Source: an uncultured Paracoccaceae bacterium (GTDB taxonomy: Bacteria > Pseudomonadota > Alphaproteobacteria > Rhodobacterales > Rhodobacteraceae). From it: a stretch of DNA of 39,326 nt. The position numbers and the translations under genes were made by a program. Position 1 is the first letter of the stretch, and each line of letters begins with the position of its first letter. The DNA lies in NCBI GenBank assembly GCA_937995865.1, contig CALKJA010000151.1:1-39326 (forward strand), read 5' to 3'. Below the pieces are notes generated by a model, which saw only the letters and a program-made list of their open reading frames with translations, made no database searches and was not told the DNA's origin. This document shows, one piece after another, positions 18,691-30,116 of the stretch.

Positions 18691-19950
18691 ATGACAGACA
18701 CCAATCGCTTGAGCCAACGGGCCATGGCCTTTGTACTGGCCGGAGGCCGTGGATCTCGGCTTCATGAGCTGACAGACCTTAGGGTCAAACCGGCTGTCTA
18801 TTTCGGCGGCAAAACCCGAATTGTCGATTTCGCACTGTCTAATGCCCTAAACTCCGGCATCCGCAAAATGGCCATCGCGACACAGTACAAGGCGCACTCG
18901 CTGATCCGGCACTGCCAGCGTGGCTGGACGTTCTTCCGCGCCGAACGCAACGAATTTCTAGATATCCTGCCAGCCTCTCAGCGGGTGTCTGAAGACATGT
19001 GGTACCGCGGTACAGCCGACGCTGTGACCCAAAACGTTGACATCATCGACAGCTATGACGTTGACTACGTTGTTATTCTTGCTGGGGATCACATCTATAA
19101 GATGGATTACGAAATCATGCTGCGCCAGCATGTTGAGAGTAAAGCAGATGTCACGATTGGCTGCCTGACCGTTCCCCGCGAAGAAGCCACTGCATTTGGC
19201 GTTATGGCTGTTGATGAAGACAGCAACATCACTAGCTTCCTAGAGAAGCCAGCCGATCCGCCCAGCACACCGGAAGATCCCACCAAAGCGCTCGCTTCGA
19301 TGGGCATCTATGTCTTCAACTGGAAGTTCCTGCGCGAGCTGCTGCGCAAAGATGCCGGTGATACAAACTCGACGCATGATTTCGGCAATGACCTGATCCC
19401 CGAAATCGTGAAAAACGGAAAAGCCGTTGCGCACCGGTTTGACGACAGCTGCGTGCGAAATGAAGGCGCACCTGCCTATTGGCGCGATGTAGGGACAGTT
19501 GATGCGTTTTGGCAGGCCAACATCGACCTGACGGATTTCACACCCGAGTTGGACCTGTGGGACAAGCAATGGCCCGTTTGGACTTATTCCGAAGGTGTCC
19601 CCCCCGCCAAGTTTATCCATGACGAGAAAGACCGTCGCGGCATGGCAATCTCATCAATGGTTTCTGGCGGTTGTGTGATCTCCGGGACCGAGGTGCGAAA
19701 TTCGCTGCTGTTCACCAATGTGCATACCAATTCCTTTGCGGTGTTGGATCATTCTGTTGTTCTGCCGGACGTGGTGGTGAACCGTTCCGCACGGCTACGC
19801 AAATGTGTGATCGACCGCGCCGTGAATATCCCGGCTGGATTGGTTGTAGGTGAAGACCCAACGGAAGACGCGAAATTCTTCCGCGTGACGGAAAAGGGCA
19901 CAACCCTGATCACGCAGCCAATGGTCGATAAATGGGAGGCCGCGCAGTAA
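18691..19950 (+). CDS. glgC: Glucose-1-phosphate adenylyltransferase GlgC
   Basis: A 419-residue ADP-glucose pyrophosphorylase making ADP-glucose from glucose-1-phosphate and ATP, the committed step of bacterial glycogen synthesis. The N-terminal nucleotide-binding motif [28 protein letters not shown] is intact. [11 protein letters not shown] and [11 protein letters not shown] carry substrate and metal contacts, and FLEKPADPP holds the glucose-1-phosphate lysine. The C-terminal left-handed beta-helix (about 300-419, [11 protein letters not shown]) is present; it provides tetramer contacts and allosteric sites. Alphaproteobacterial GlgC enzymes often respond to fructose-6-phosphate or pyruvate; that is family knowledge, not seen here. 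AAGGGGAG lies before the ATG, 24 bp after glgB. Confidence 0.97.
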   Translation: MTDTNRLSQRAMAFVLAGGRGSRLHELTDLRVKPAVYFGGKTRIVDFALSNALNSGIRKMAIATQYKAHSLIRHCQRGWTFFRAERNEFLDILPASQRVSEDMWYRGTADAVTQNVDIIDSYDVDYVVILAGDHIYKMDYEIMLRQHVESKADVTIGCLTVPREEATAFGVMAVDEDSNITSFLEKPADPPSTPEDPTKALASMGIYVFNWKFLRELLRKDAGDTNSTHDFGNDLIPEIVKNGKAVAHRFDDSCVRNEGAPAYWRDVGTVDAFWQANIDLTDFTPELDLWDKQWPVWTYSEGVPPAKFIHDEKDRRGMAISSMVSGGCVISGTEVRNSLLFTNVHTNSFAVLDHSVVLPDVVVNRSARLRKCVIDRAVNIPAGLVVGEDPTEDAKFFRVTEKGTTLITQPMVDKWEAAQ

Positions 19951-19978
19951 AACGCGCGCCAGAACAAGAGGTTCAGCC

Positions 19979-21409
19979 ATGCAGATACTCTCTGTAGCGT
20001 CAGAATGTGCGCCGCTGGTGAAAACTGGTGGGCTTGCGGATGTGGCGGGCGCATTGCCCGCCGCGCTTACCCCGCATGGTGCCACGACGCGCACAATTTT
20101 GCCCGGCTACCCTGCCGTCAAATCGGCGCTCAACGCTCCCGAAACAGTGATGGAGTGGCCCGATCTGTTCGGTGGTACGGCACGGCTTTTGGCGGGCGAC
20201 GCCGCCGGGCTTGATCTGCTCGTCATCGATGCCCCTCACTTATATGATCGGGGTGCTGGCATTTACTTGGCTGAGGACGGTAAGGATTGGCCAGACAACC
20301 CTGAGCGCTTCGCTGCTTTGTCACGTGCGGCCTGTGATATCGCCAATGGCTGCGTTTCAGGTTACCAACCGGACATCGTACATTGCCATGATTGGCAGGC
20401 TGGGCTTGCACCTTATTATATCGCTCGGTCTTCAGCTGCGGGCCGCGTCAAAACCGTCCTGACAATTCACAATATCGCGTTTCAGGGTTTGACTGGGGCA
20501 GAACGCCTTGGATCACTTGGAATCGATCTTCAAGACTTCACCGCCGACGGCGTTGAATATTATGGGCGCGTCTCAGCTCTTAAGGCTGGTTTGCAATTTG
20601 CGGACAAGCTCACCACTGTCTCACCAACCTATGCCGAAGAGCTAATGACGCCCGATTTTGGCATGGGTCTAGATGGGCTTTTGCGGGCGCGGCGCGCAGA
20701 TCTTGTTGGTATCTTGAATGGCATCGATGAGACCGCTTGGAACCCAGAAACTGATCAGCTCATCCATACGTATAAAGCGCCTAGGGGCAAAAGCGCAAAC
20801 AAGCGCGCCTTACAGGAAGAATTTGGGTTGAGCGAAGCGGACGGGCCACTTTGCGTCGTGATTTCCCGGCTTACAGACCAAAAGGGGCTGGACCTTTTGC
20901 TAGAGGCATTGCCCACCTTGTTAGAGCGTGGTGGACAGCTGGCGCTTCTTGGATCCGGAGAACCGGGGCTTGAAGAGGCGTTCAAGCGCGCTGCACATGA
21001 TCCAAATGTCGGGGTCCGTATCGGCTATGACGAAGCGCTGTCGCATCGCTTGATTGCAGGCGGCGACGCGATCCTTGTGCCTTCGCGCTTTGAGCCTTGT
21101 GGGCTGACCCAGCTTTATGGGCTGAAATACGGCGCTTTGCCTGTTGTTGCGCTTACAGGTGGACTGGCCGATACCGTCATTCCAGCAACACCGGCAACGA
21201 TGGCCCGAACACTGGCAACAGGTCTGCAATTCTTCCCAGTGTCAGCAGGCGCATTGTCCAATGCGCTGGACAAGCTTTGCGATCTCTTTTCGCAACCGAA
21301 GCGCTGGTCCAAGATGCAGCGAAACGCTATGGCTCACCCTGTGGGATGGGATGTGTCAGCCGCCGCCTATGCCACACTCTATAAAGGGCTGAGCAAAGAG
21401 GCCTCATGA
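19979..21409 (+). CDS. glgA: Glycogen synthase GlgA
   Basis: A 476-residue GT5 glycogen synthase that adds glucose from ADP-glucose to the growing alpha-1,4 chain. Lys15 of VKTGGLADVAGALP near the N-terminus is the ADP-glucose contact. HCHDWQAGLAPYYI and TIHNIAFQG are N-domain signatures. The C-domain carries ISRLTDQKGLDLLLEALP and PSRFEPCGLTQLYGLKYG, with the conserved catalytic glutamate in the latter. Length is normal. It follows glgC by 28 bp with an AGAGG ribosome site, and its TGA overlaps the glgX start as ATGA. Confidence 0.97.
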   Translation: MQILSVASECAPLVKTGGLADVAGALPAALTPHGATTRTILPGYPAVKSALNAPETVMEWPDLFGGTARLLAGDAAGLDLLVIDAPHLYDRGAGIYLAEDGKDWPDNPERFAALSRAACDIANGCVSGYQPDIVHCHDWQAGLAPYYIARSSAAGRVKTVLTIHNIAFQGLTGAERLGSLGIDLQDFTADGVEYYGRVSALKAGLQFADKLTTVSPTYAEELMTPDFGMGLDGLLRARRADLVGILNGIDETAWNPETDQLIHTYKAPRGKSANKRALQEEFGLSEADGPLCVVISRLTDQKGLDLLLEALPTLLERGGQLALLGSGEPGLEEAFKRAAHDPNVGVRIGYDEALSHRLIAGGDAILVPSRFEPCGLTQLYGLKYGALPVVALTGGLADTVIPATPATMARTLATGLQFFPVSAGALSNALDKLCDLFSQPKRWSKMQRNAMAHPVGWDVSAAAYATLYKGLSKEAS

Positions 21410-23496
21410 ACGGATTGCAATTGACAGCTGGGCGATCATATCCGCTTGGCGCTACATTTGATGGCGAAGGTGTAAATTTCGCAGTCTTCTCGCAGCATGC
21501 AACGCGTGTAACGCTGTGCTTCTTTGATGAGGCCGGAACCGAAACCTATCTTGTCGATCTCGCGGAGCGAGACGGGCATGTCTGGCATGGGTACTTTTCG
21601 GGGATGCAGCCGGGCCAGCAATACGGGTATCGCGTGCATGGCCCCTACGCGCCTGAAGAGGGCCACCGCTTTAACCCGCACAAGCTTTTGATAGATCCAT
21701 ATGCCAAAAAGCTGACCGGGCACCCTGTTTGGGATGATGCGTTGCACGGCTATGAGATTGGCCATGCAGACAAAGATCTTAGCTTCGACCGCCGTGATAG
21801 TGCGCCGTTCATGCCGCGCTCTGTGGTGGTAGATCCCGCGTTCACTTGGGGAGATACCGCACAGCTGGATCGCCCTTGGAATGAGACGGTAATTTATGAG
21901 GCGCATGTAAAGGGACTGACCCAGCAGCGTGAAGATGTGCCTCACCGGGGCAAGTTCCTTGGGATGGCGTCCGACCCCATGCTGGAGCATCTCAACAATC
22001 TTGGGATCACTGCAATTGAGCTGCTGCCTGTTCAAGCCTTTATCGATGACCGTTTTCTTGTAGACCAAAACCTCAAGAACTATTGGGGTTATATGACGAT
22101 CGGCTTCTTCGCGCCGGATCCGCGCTACATGAGCGCGGGCGACATAGCCGAGTTTCAACAAATGGTCGCCCGGTTCCACTCCGCCGGGATCGAGGTCATT
22201 CTTGACGTGGTCTACAACCACACGGCTGAGGGCAATGAAGCTGGCCCAACACTTTCTTTCCGTGGTTTTGACAATGCGAGCTACTATCGCCTGACAGGCG
22301 GCGGCCGCTACTATGTGAACGACACCGGGACCGGCAACTCGCTAAATTTCGACCACCCATTCACCATCCGGCTGGTGATGGACTCACTACGCTATTGGGT
22401 TGAGGTGATGCATGTTGACGGGTTCCGCTTTGACCTTGCCACCACTTTGGCCCGCACTGGCGGAACGTTCGATCGCGACGGTCCATTCATGCGAGCGATC
22501 CGGCAGGACCCGGTCCTTAATAAGGTTAAGCTCATCGCCGAACCTTGGGATATCGGCCATGGCGGTTACCAGCTTGGCGCGTACCCTGCCCCATTCTCAG
22601 AATGGAATGACAAGTACCGCGATCAGGTCCGCTCTTTTTGGCGAGGAGATGACGGGGTTACACACAAGCTTGCCACGCGCGTTGCGGGCTCATCGTTCCG
22701 TTTTGATCACGATGGCCGACGCGCCACGTCTTCGGTCAACTTCCTAACCGCCCATGATGGTTTTACGCTGATGGACACGGTCAGCTATGATAACAAACAC
22801 AACGAGGCGAATGGTGAAAACAACGCCGACGGACACTCGCACAACCTTTCGGACAACTGCGGTGTAGAAGGTCCTACAGACGATCCCGATATCATTGCAA
22901 AGCGCGCGCAACGGCGGCGCAATATGCTGGCCACACTTCTTCTAAGCCAAGGCACTCCCATGATCCTTGCCGGGGATGAATTGGGCAACAGTCAGATGGG
23001 CAACAACAACGCCTATGCGCAGGACAATGAAATCGGCTGGGTCACGTGGGATGATCACGATCCAGAATTTTTGAAGTTCTGCAAAGATATCATCGCCTTC
23101 CGCCAAAACACGCCGATTTTGCGCCAGTCACGCTTTTTGCACGCACAGCCGCGGCTTGTTGATGGAATGCCGGATCTTTTCTGGCGCCGCGCCGACGGCG
23201 AACCGATGACCGCCGAAGACTGGGCACGGCCGGGGCTCAAGTTCCTTGGGGCTGAAATGCGTATGGCACGGGGCACCCCATCTTATGAGCCGCGCTTGGG
23301 GGCGATTTATATCATCTTCAACAACGGTTCCGAGGTGCGCGCAACGCTTCCCACCGCCGCAGATGGGCACTTTTGGTCGCGTGGCTTTGATACCGGCGCC
23401 GCCCTGCCCGCGCAGGACCGACCGCGCATCACCACGACCATTTCCGCGCATTCCGTTGTGGCCTTTACGCTTAAACCCATTCCAACCCCCGCCTAA
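21406..23496 (+). CDS. glgX: Glycogen debranching enzyme GlgX
   Basis: A 696-residue GH13_11 isoamylase-type debranching enzyme, which removes short alpha-1,6 side chains left after glycogen breakdown. Domains: CBM48 (about 8-100, GVNFAVFSQHATRVTLCFFD), catalytic barrel (about 160-600) and a C-terminal beta domain. Catalytic residues are Asp343 (VDGFRFDLATTLAR), Glu379 (LIAEPWDIG) and Asp451 (TAHDGFTLMD). The motif AEGNEAGPTLSFRGFDNASYYR is characteristic of GlgX/isoamylase. Coupling to glgA by the ATGA overlap places synthesis and debranching under one transcript. No glycogen phosphorylase gene lies beside it, although phosphorylase normally supplies the limit dextrin. Confidence 0.95.
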   Translation: MNGLQLTAGRSYPLGATFDGEGVNFAVFSQHATRVTLCFFDEAGTETYLVDLAERDGHVWHGYFSGMQPGQQYGYRVHGPYAPEEGHRFNPHKLLIDPYAKKLTGHPVWDDALHGYEIGHADKDLSFDRRDSAPFMPRSVVVDPAFTWGDTAQLDRPWNETVIYEAHVKGLTQQREDVPHRGKFLGMASDPMLEHLNNLGITAIELLPVQAFIDDRFLVDQNLKNYWGYMTIGFFAPDPRYMSAGDIAEFQQMVARFHSAGIEVILDVVYNHTAEGNEAGPTLSFRGFDNASYYRLTGGGRYYVNDTGTGNSLNFDHPFTIRLVMDSLRYWVEVMHVDGFRFDLATTLARTGGTFDRDGPFMRAIRQDPVLNKVKLIAEPWDIGHGGYQLGAYPAPFSEWNDKYRDQVRSFWRGDDGVTHKLATRVAGSSFRFDHDGRRATSSVNFLTAHDGFTLMDTVSYDNKHNEANGENNADGHSHNLSDNCGVEGPTDDPDIIAKRAQRRRNMLATLLLSQGTPMILAGDELGNSQMGNNNAYAQDNEIGWVTWDDHDPEFLKFCKDIIAFRQNTPILRQSRFLHAQPRLVDGMPDLFWRRADGEPMTAEDWARPGLKFLGAEMRMARGTPSYEPRLGAIYIIFNNGSEVRATLPTAADGHFWSRGFDTGAALPAQDRPRITTTISAHSVVAFTLKPIPTPA

Positions 23497-25139
<1,643 letters not shown>

Positions 25140-25140
<1 letters not shown>

Positions 25141-26996
25141 TGGCCGTCTCCTCTGCCAAGTTTTTTGAGCTGCGCCACACCCGCAGCAAAGGTGACCTTT
25201 GGCCGATGCTAGACCGCGTCTATGGCCGCCACACCGCGTATGAACCGTTTAAGACGGCCCTTTTGGCCACGCTCAAATCCGCGTGGCACCGGCGACCCAA
25301 TGACCTGAAGTTGCTGGACCTCAAACGCGATCTTGATCCGGATTGGTTTCAGCGCTCTGAGATGGTCGGCTATGCGTGCTATACGGATCGTTTCGCGGGG
25401 CAGCTAAAGGACGTCCAAGATCGCCTTCCCTATTTGCAATCTTTGGGCGTCAATTACCTACATCTCATGCCACTGTTAGAGCCGCGCCCCCGTCCGAATG
25501 ACGGCGGCTATTCTATAATGGACTATCGACGCGTGAACCCCGACCTGGGCACGATGGATGATCTTGAGACGTTGGCGGGTACGATGCGCGCAAATGACAT
25601 GTCATTGTGCATCGATCTGGTTCTGAACCATACCGCGCGCGAACATGCATGGGCACAAAAGGCGCTGGCAGGCGATCCCTTTTACCAAGCGTTTTACTAT
25701 TTCTTCGACGATGACACACAACCGCGCCTTTATGAGCGCAGCCTCATCGAGATCTTTCCAAACGACTCCCCCGGCAATTTCACTTACGTTCCAGAACTCG
25801 ACAAATGGGTTTGGACAACCTTCACCGAGCATCAATGGGATCTAAACTGGTCGAACCCTTGGGTCTTCCTTGAGATCGTAAAAGTCATGATGTTTCTTGC
25901 CAACAAGGGGATTGATATTCTGCGGCTCGATGCGGTGGCTTTTTTGTGGAAACGGCTCGGAACGCGCTGCCAGTCTGAGCCTGAAGTGCATTGGCTTCTA
26001 CGCGCTTTACGAGCCTGCTCACGGATTGTCTCACCGGCCGTTCTTCATTTGGAAGAGGCAATCACCGGCCCCGCTGAGATGCTCACCTATTTGGGCCGTG
26101 GGGAGCATGATGGGCGCGAAGGCAACCTTGCCTATCACAACAACTTAATGGTTCAATATTGGTCCGCGCTTGCCAGTCGCGACACAACATTGATGCGCCA
26201 CGTGATGCGCGAAAATTTCCCTGAAACCGTAACCAACGCGACCTACGCCACGTATCTGCGCTGTCACGATGATATCGGTTGGGCGATTTCCGATGAAGAC
26301 ACTGGCGCATTGGGTATGTCAGGTCACGCTCACCGCGCTTTCCTTTCTGATTTTTACGAGGGCACGTTCCCGGGCTCTTTTTCGAATGGGGCATTGTTTC
26401 AAGAGAACAAAGGGACAGGGGACAAACGCATTTCCGGGACACTGGCTTCGCTGGCAGGAATGGAACAACCAGATGGCGAGGAAATGGCCATACACCGCAT
26501 CCTGATGGGGACTGCGCTGATCGCATCCTTTGGTGGCGTACCTTTGATCTATATGGGCGACGAAATCGCAACTTTGAATGATTTCAGCTACTTGCAGGAC
26601 GAATATCGATTTGATGACAGCCGCTGGGTTCACCGTCCTGCAATGGATTGGGACCGCGTGGCCCAAGCGGAGTCAGGTCGCGACCCTCAAGCGCGCGTGC
26701 TTGCAGGCACCCGGCATATCATGGCACGGCGCAAAGCCACAGTACAGTTCCACGGCACGGTGCCAACGCATATCCTTGAGCCAGACGCGATCGAAGTTTT
26801 TGGCTTCTCGCGTCTTGCCCCCACTGGCGCCGTGGTGTGCTTGTTTAATATGTCGGATCGGATTGTCAGCGTTTCAGGCGGCTGGTTGCGCGACCAAGGG
26901 ATCACTGAGTTCTACGATTTGCTCAGCAATGCTGAGGTGGGCCTACACGAGGATCAGTTGGTGCTGCTTCCATATGCACGTGTTTGGATGACTTAG
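25140..26996 (+). CDS. Amylosucrase-like GH13 enzyme
   Basis: A 618-residue GH13_4-type protein. Amylosucrase builds alpha-1,4-glucan from sucrose with release of fructose; close relatives only hydrolyse sucrose. Relative to Neisseria amylosucrase the catalytic pair keeps constant spacing: Asp264 (GIDILRLDAVAFLWK) and Glu306 (HLEEAIT). Asp377/Asp378 of RCHDDIGW is the third acid region. The sucrose-pocket salt bridge also seems kept: Asp in PNDGGYSIMDYR (Asp121) and Arg in DDSRWVHRP. QWDLNWSNPWVF and LIYMGDEIATLND are further family marks. No signal peptide is seen, so it is cytoplasmic. The GTG start at 25140 overlaps the pgm stop by one base (TAGTG) and has no ribosome site, so translation probably depends on pgm. 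Polymerase versus hydrolase activity cannot be told from sequence. Confidence 0.85.
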
Positions 26997-27063
26997 CACC
27001 CTGATTTGAGCGCTAAGCGAGTGTGGCGATTGCTCACTTGCTGGCCTTAGGCTGTCAAAAGCC

Positions 27064-29094
27064 TCAAGTCGTACCCCGATGGCCTTTTGCAGACTTTGCT
27101 TTGGCAGCTTTTTCAGCAGCGCGGGCGCGGTTCTTTTTGCTGCTGGGTTTGCCCGCTGGTGGCTTGGAACCACGCGAAGGACTGGCGTCGCCGCCGTTGT
27201 CGGACGGGCCTTTTTTGGGGCCGGGTTTGGTCCAGCCGCCACTTGCAGCTTTGGAGCCAGGTTTCTTCCCTGAGCTGCCAGCGGGCTTACCTTTGCCACC
27301 GCCCTTGTAGCTGGGCTTTGGCCCACCTTTAGGCCCACCCTTTGGCCCCGATTTAGGCTTTTTGGGCTTCGCGTCTGGCGCATCGTTCCAATCAGTGGGA
27401 GGTGTCGATTTCGGATAACCTGCCTTCTTCGACGCACCGCCATCAGAATTGGACTTACCTTTGTAACCACCCTTCCCGCTTGGTTTTGGCGCACCGCGCG
27501 GACCACGATCAATGATTGGTGCTTTATCCAGCTGTTTGAGCTGCGCGCCTTCCTCCAATGTCATGGACGAGCCAACAGCCTTGAGAAAACCGTCGACTGC
27601 GCTTTTGCGGATCTCGATAAGCGACGCATCTGCCGTGATGCGGATCGCGCCGACATCCTCACGTGAGATATTGCCCGCGTTACAAATAACAGGCAGAACC
27701 CGGCGCGGTTCAGCATCTTTTGCGTGACCGCCAGCCAAAGAAAACCAAACGCTTGGCCCAAAAGATTCACGTGGTGCCGAAGGCGCTGAGACGTCTGACA
27801 ACTCTTCGGGCGCAGAATGCCGTTCACGATACATGTGCACGTAAGCCGCCGCCAATTGCTCGGGTGTAAAGCGTGTGGTCAGTGTTTCAACAATCGCGGC
27901 ATTTGAAGGCGCAATTTCAGCAGCCCAATCGGAGTTTTCCAACATGCGTTCGTCATCCCGCGCGGTGACGGCGTCCGCTGACGGTGCATCCCCCCATTCC
28001 GCACGAAGTTTGGCCCACCCCAAAAGCCGCTGCGCTTTCTTACGCGCGGCGGGCGGTATGATTAGCGCGCTCACCCCTTTTCGGCCCGCACGCCCTGTGC
28101 GCCCGGATCTGTGCAGCAGAGTATCTTGGTTTGATGGCAATTCCGCGTGGATCACCAACTCTAGATTAGGAAGGTCGATGCCGCGCGCTGCAACATCTGT
28201 TGCCACACACACGCGCGCACGCCCGTCCCGCATAGCTTGCAAAGCATGGGTCCGCTCGTTCTGGCTAAGCTCACCTGACAGCGCGACCACAGAGAACCCA
28301 CGATTTGACAGCCGCGTTGTAAGCCGGTTGACCATTGCACGCGTGTTGCAAAAGACGATGGCATTCGGCGCTTCATAAAAACGCAAGACATTGATGATCC
28401 CATTCTCTCCGTCGCGCGGGGAAACATTGAATGCGCGATATTCGATGTCTGCGTGTTGAGTGGTCTTAGAGGCCGTAGAGATCCGTTCAGCGTCTTTTTG
28501 GTAGTTGGTCGCTAGCTTAGCGATTGCGGCGGGCACAGTCGCTGAGAAAAGGAGCGTCTGACGCTCTTCCGGTGCCTGTTCGAGAATGAACTCAAGATCT
28601 TCGCGGAAACCAAGGTCCAACATTTCATCCGCTTCATCCAGCACCACCGCACTAAGCGCGCTCAAATCGATGGAACCGCGCATAATGTGATCGCGCAGGC
28701 GGCCGGGTGTGGACACAACAATATGCGCTCCTCGAGCCAGTGCGCGGCGCTCATCGCGCATGTCCATCCCACCAACTGTTGAAGCCAGCACAGCACCCGT
28801 TTTGGCAAAAAGCCAGCTTAGCTCGCGCTTGACCTGCATCGCCAACTCTCTGGTGGGGGCAATGATCAAAGCGTGGGGTGCTCCGGCGCTCTCAAATGCT
28901 TCTGCCTCGCCCAAAATGGTTGGGGCAATCGCCAAACCAAAACCCAGTGTCTTGCCCGACCCGGTTTGAGCCGAGACAAGGAGATCTTTGCCCAACATTT
29001 CAGGAGCCGTTACGGCTTCCTGTACGGCGGTCAGGGTATCATACCCTTGGGCACTTAGGGCTTCTGCGATGGCTGTCTTCACGGGAGGGATCAC
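27064..29094 (-). CDS. DEAD-box RNA helicase, DbpA-like, with long basic tail
   Basis: A 676-residue DEAD-box ATP-dependent RNA helicase. Motif I AQTGSGKT (42-49), DEAD (153-156), SAT (184-186) and motif VI HRSGRTGRAGRKG (328-340) are intact. Residues about 448-520 (VWFSLAGG, NISREDVGAIRITADASLIEI) match the DbpA-type C-terminal RNA-binding domain that recognises 23S rRNA in DbpA/CsdA relatives. From about 525 to the end the chain is low-complexity, rich in Lys, Gly, Pro and Ser, and probably a disordered RNA-binding tail. The role is likely in ribosome assembly or cold-linked RNA remodelling. The start is GTG at 29094; an in-frame TGA two codons upstream makes it the earliest possible, though no clear ribosome site is seen. 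It converges with the glucan operon. Confidence 0.92.
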   Translation of the reverse strand: MIPPVKTAIAEALSAQGYDTLTAVQEAVTAPEMLGKDLLVSAQTGSGKTLGFGLAIAPTILGEAEAFESAGAPHALIIAPTRELAMQVKRELSWLFAKTGAVLASTVGGMDMRDERRALARGAHIVVSTPGRLRDHIMRGSIDLSALSAVVLDEADEMLDLGFREDLEFILEQAPEERQTLLFSATVPAAIAKLATNYQKDAERISTASKTTQHADIEYRAFNVSPRDGENGIINVLRFYEAPNAIVFCNTRAMVNRLTTRLSNRGFSVVALSGELSQNERTHALQAMRDGRARVCVATDVAARGIDLPNLELVIHAELPSNQDTLLHRSGRTGRAGRKGVSALIIPPAARKKAQRLLGWAKLRAEWGDAPSADAVTARDDERMLENSDWAAEIAPSNAAIVETLTTRFTPEQLAAAYVHMYRERHSAPEELSDVSAPSAPRESFGPSVWFSLAGGHAKDAEPRRVLPVICNAGNISREDVGAIRITADASLIEIRKSAVDGFLKAVGSSMTLEEGAQLKQLDKAPIIDRGPRGAPKPSGKGGYKGKSNSDGGASKKAGYPKSTPPTDWNDAPDAKPKKPKSGPKGGPKGGPKPSYKGGGKGKPAGSSGKKPGSKAASGGWTKPGPKKGPSDNGGDASPSRGSKPPAGKPSSKKNRARAAEKAAKAKSAKGHRGTT

Positions 29095-29187
29095 TTTTCA
29101 ACGTTGGAAGATCGCGCAGTAGCCTGTGCCGGGCAAGATGTATAGCGACAACCGACATGCACGTTGCCAACCCTGGCGTTTAAGGGC

Positions 29188-29231
29188 CAAGGATTTTGCA
29201 AAATCCTTGCAAGACCCTTTTCAAGGGTCTT
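29188..29231 (-). terminator. Tandem hairpins after the dioxygenase stop
   Basis: Directly after the dioxygenase TAA (29234-29232) the minus strand reads AAGACCCTT-GAA-AAGGGTCTT (29231-29211), a perfect 9-bp stem. One base later comes CAAGGATTTT-GC-AAAATCCTTG (29209-29188), a 10-bp inverted repeat. Two strong hairpins at an operon end are best read as a transcription terminator or 3' stabiliser. The T-runs are short and lie partly inside the stems, so it is not a textbook intrinsic terminator. Confidence 0.7.
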
Positions 29232-30104
29232 TTACCCAGTCTCTTTGGCAAGGGTCACGTCAAATTGTACGGAAAGCCACGGATCGGTAACTGTTCCAGA
29301 CAAGGCCATGCCCTCTGGAAAATCTGCCGCATTCTTTTCCACGTAATGCATTACCAGATCTTCGCGCACCCCGAATACTGTGTCTTGATCCAGATAGGGA
29401 TCATCGTCTGGAAAGACCTCGGTGACTAGGGATCGAAAGCCTGGCGCCTTTACGATAAAATGCAAATGTGACGGCCGCCACGGGTGGCGCCCGCACGCGT
29501 TGAGGATCCCTCCTACGGGGCCGTCCGTTGGCACAGTATACTCAACCGGCTTGACCGTCGTGAACGCATAGCGCCCGTCATCGCCGACATTCATGAGCCC
29601 GTGAAAAGAGAACGTGTCTTGGGCCTCATCCTGGCTTGCATAAAGCCCGTTTGGGGCGGTTTGCCATATATCGATCTCCGCTCCTGGAATTGGGTTGCCG
29701 TCGGTATCGCGGATCACACCTTCGGCGAGCAACACAGGGCCGCCAAAATTGCGTTTCATGTCGCCGCCCACCTCCAACGGTGGCGCACCCGACACATGAA
29801 ATGGCCCAAGGACGGACGAGGAGGTTGCATCGGAGCGCGAATTAATCATGTCAACCAGCGAAGACAGGCCTAGGACATCCGACGCGAGTACAAACTCATG
29901 CCGATCTTCCGTCTCAATCGCAGCGCAGCCTTCCAAAAAGGCAATGCCTTGTTGCCACTCAGCGTGGGTGAGTTTGGTTTCGCGCGCAAAGTCATGCAAA
30001 TGCTGAACCAATGCACCCATGATCTCGCGCAAACGCGGATCCATTCCTTCGGCCATGTAACCTTTGAAAACGTCTGTGATGTTGTCTTGGGTGACGTTGC
30101 GCAT
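29232..30104 (-). CDS. Intradiol ring-cleavage dioxygenase (hydroxyquinol / catechol 1,2-dioxygenase family)
   Basis: A 290-residue non-haem Fe(III) intradiol dioxygenase. The four iron ligands are visible: Tyr155 (NGLYASQD), Tyr189 (KPVEYTVPTDGPVG), and His213 and His215 (RPSHLHF). The N-terminal 100 residues form the helical dimer and linker domain of the catechol and hydroxyquinol 1,2-dioxygenases, with EFVLASDVLGLSSLVDMINSR and SSSVLGPFHVSGAPP as in hydroxyquinol-type enzymes. It would open a vicinal di- or trihydroxylated ring between the two hydroxyls. It is the last gene of a seven-gene operon, 12 bp after dctM with an AAGGAGG ribosome site. Neither maleylacetate reductase nor muconate cycloisomerase is nearby, so the usual fate of the product is not encoded here. 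Substrate unassigned. Confidence 0.9.
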   Translation of the reverse strand: MRNVTQDNITDVFKGYMAEGMDPRLREIMGALVQHLHDFARETKLTHAEWQQGIAFLEGCAAIETEDRHEFVLASDVLGLSSLVDMINSRSDATSSSVLGPFHVSGAPPLEVGGDMKRNFGGPVLLAEGVIRDTDGNPIPGAEIDIWQTAPNGLYASQDEAQDTFSFHGLMNVGDDGRYAFTTVKPVEYTVPTDGPVGGILNACGRHPWRPSHLHFIVKAPGFRSLVTEVFPDDDPYLDQDTVFGVREDLVMHYVEKNAADFPEGMALSGTVTDPWLSVQFDVTLAKETG

Positions 30105-30116
30105 GAGTGGGCCTCC

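Noticed and set aside
27046..27068. Hairpin with AGGCT/AGCCT arms between the amylosucrase and helicase genes
   Set aside because: The stem is short with a bulge, overlaps the helicase stop and lacks a T-run on either strand, so I do not call it a terminator.
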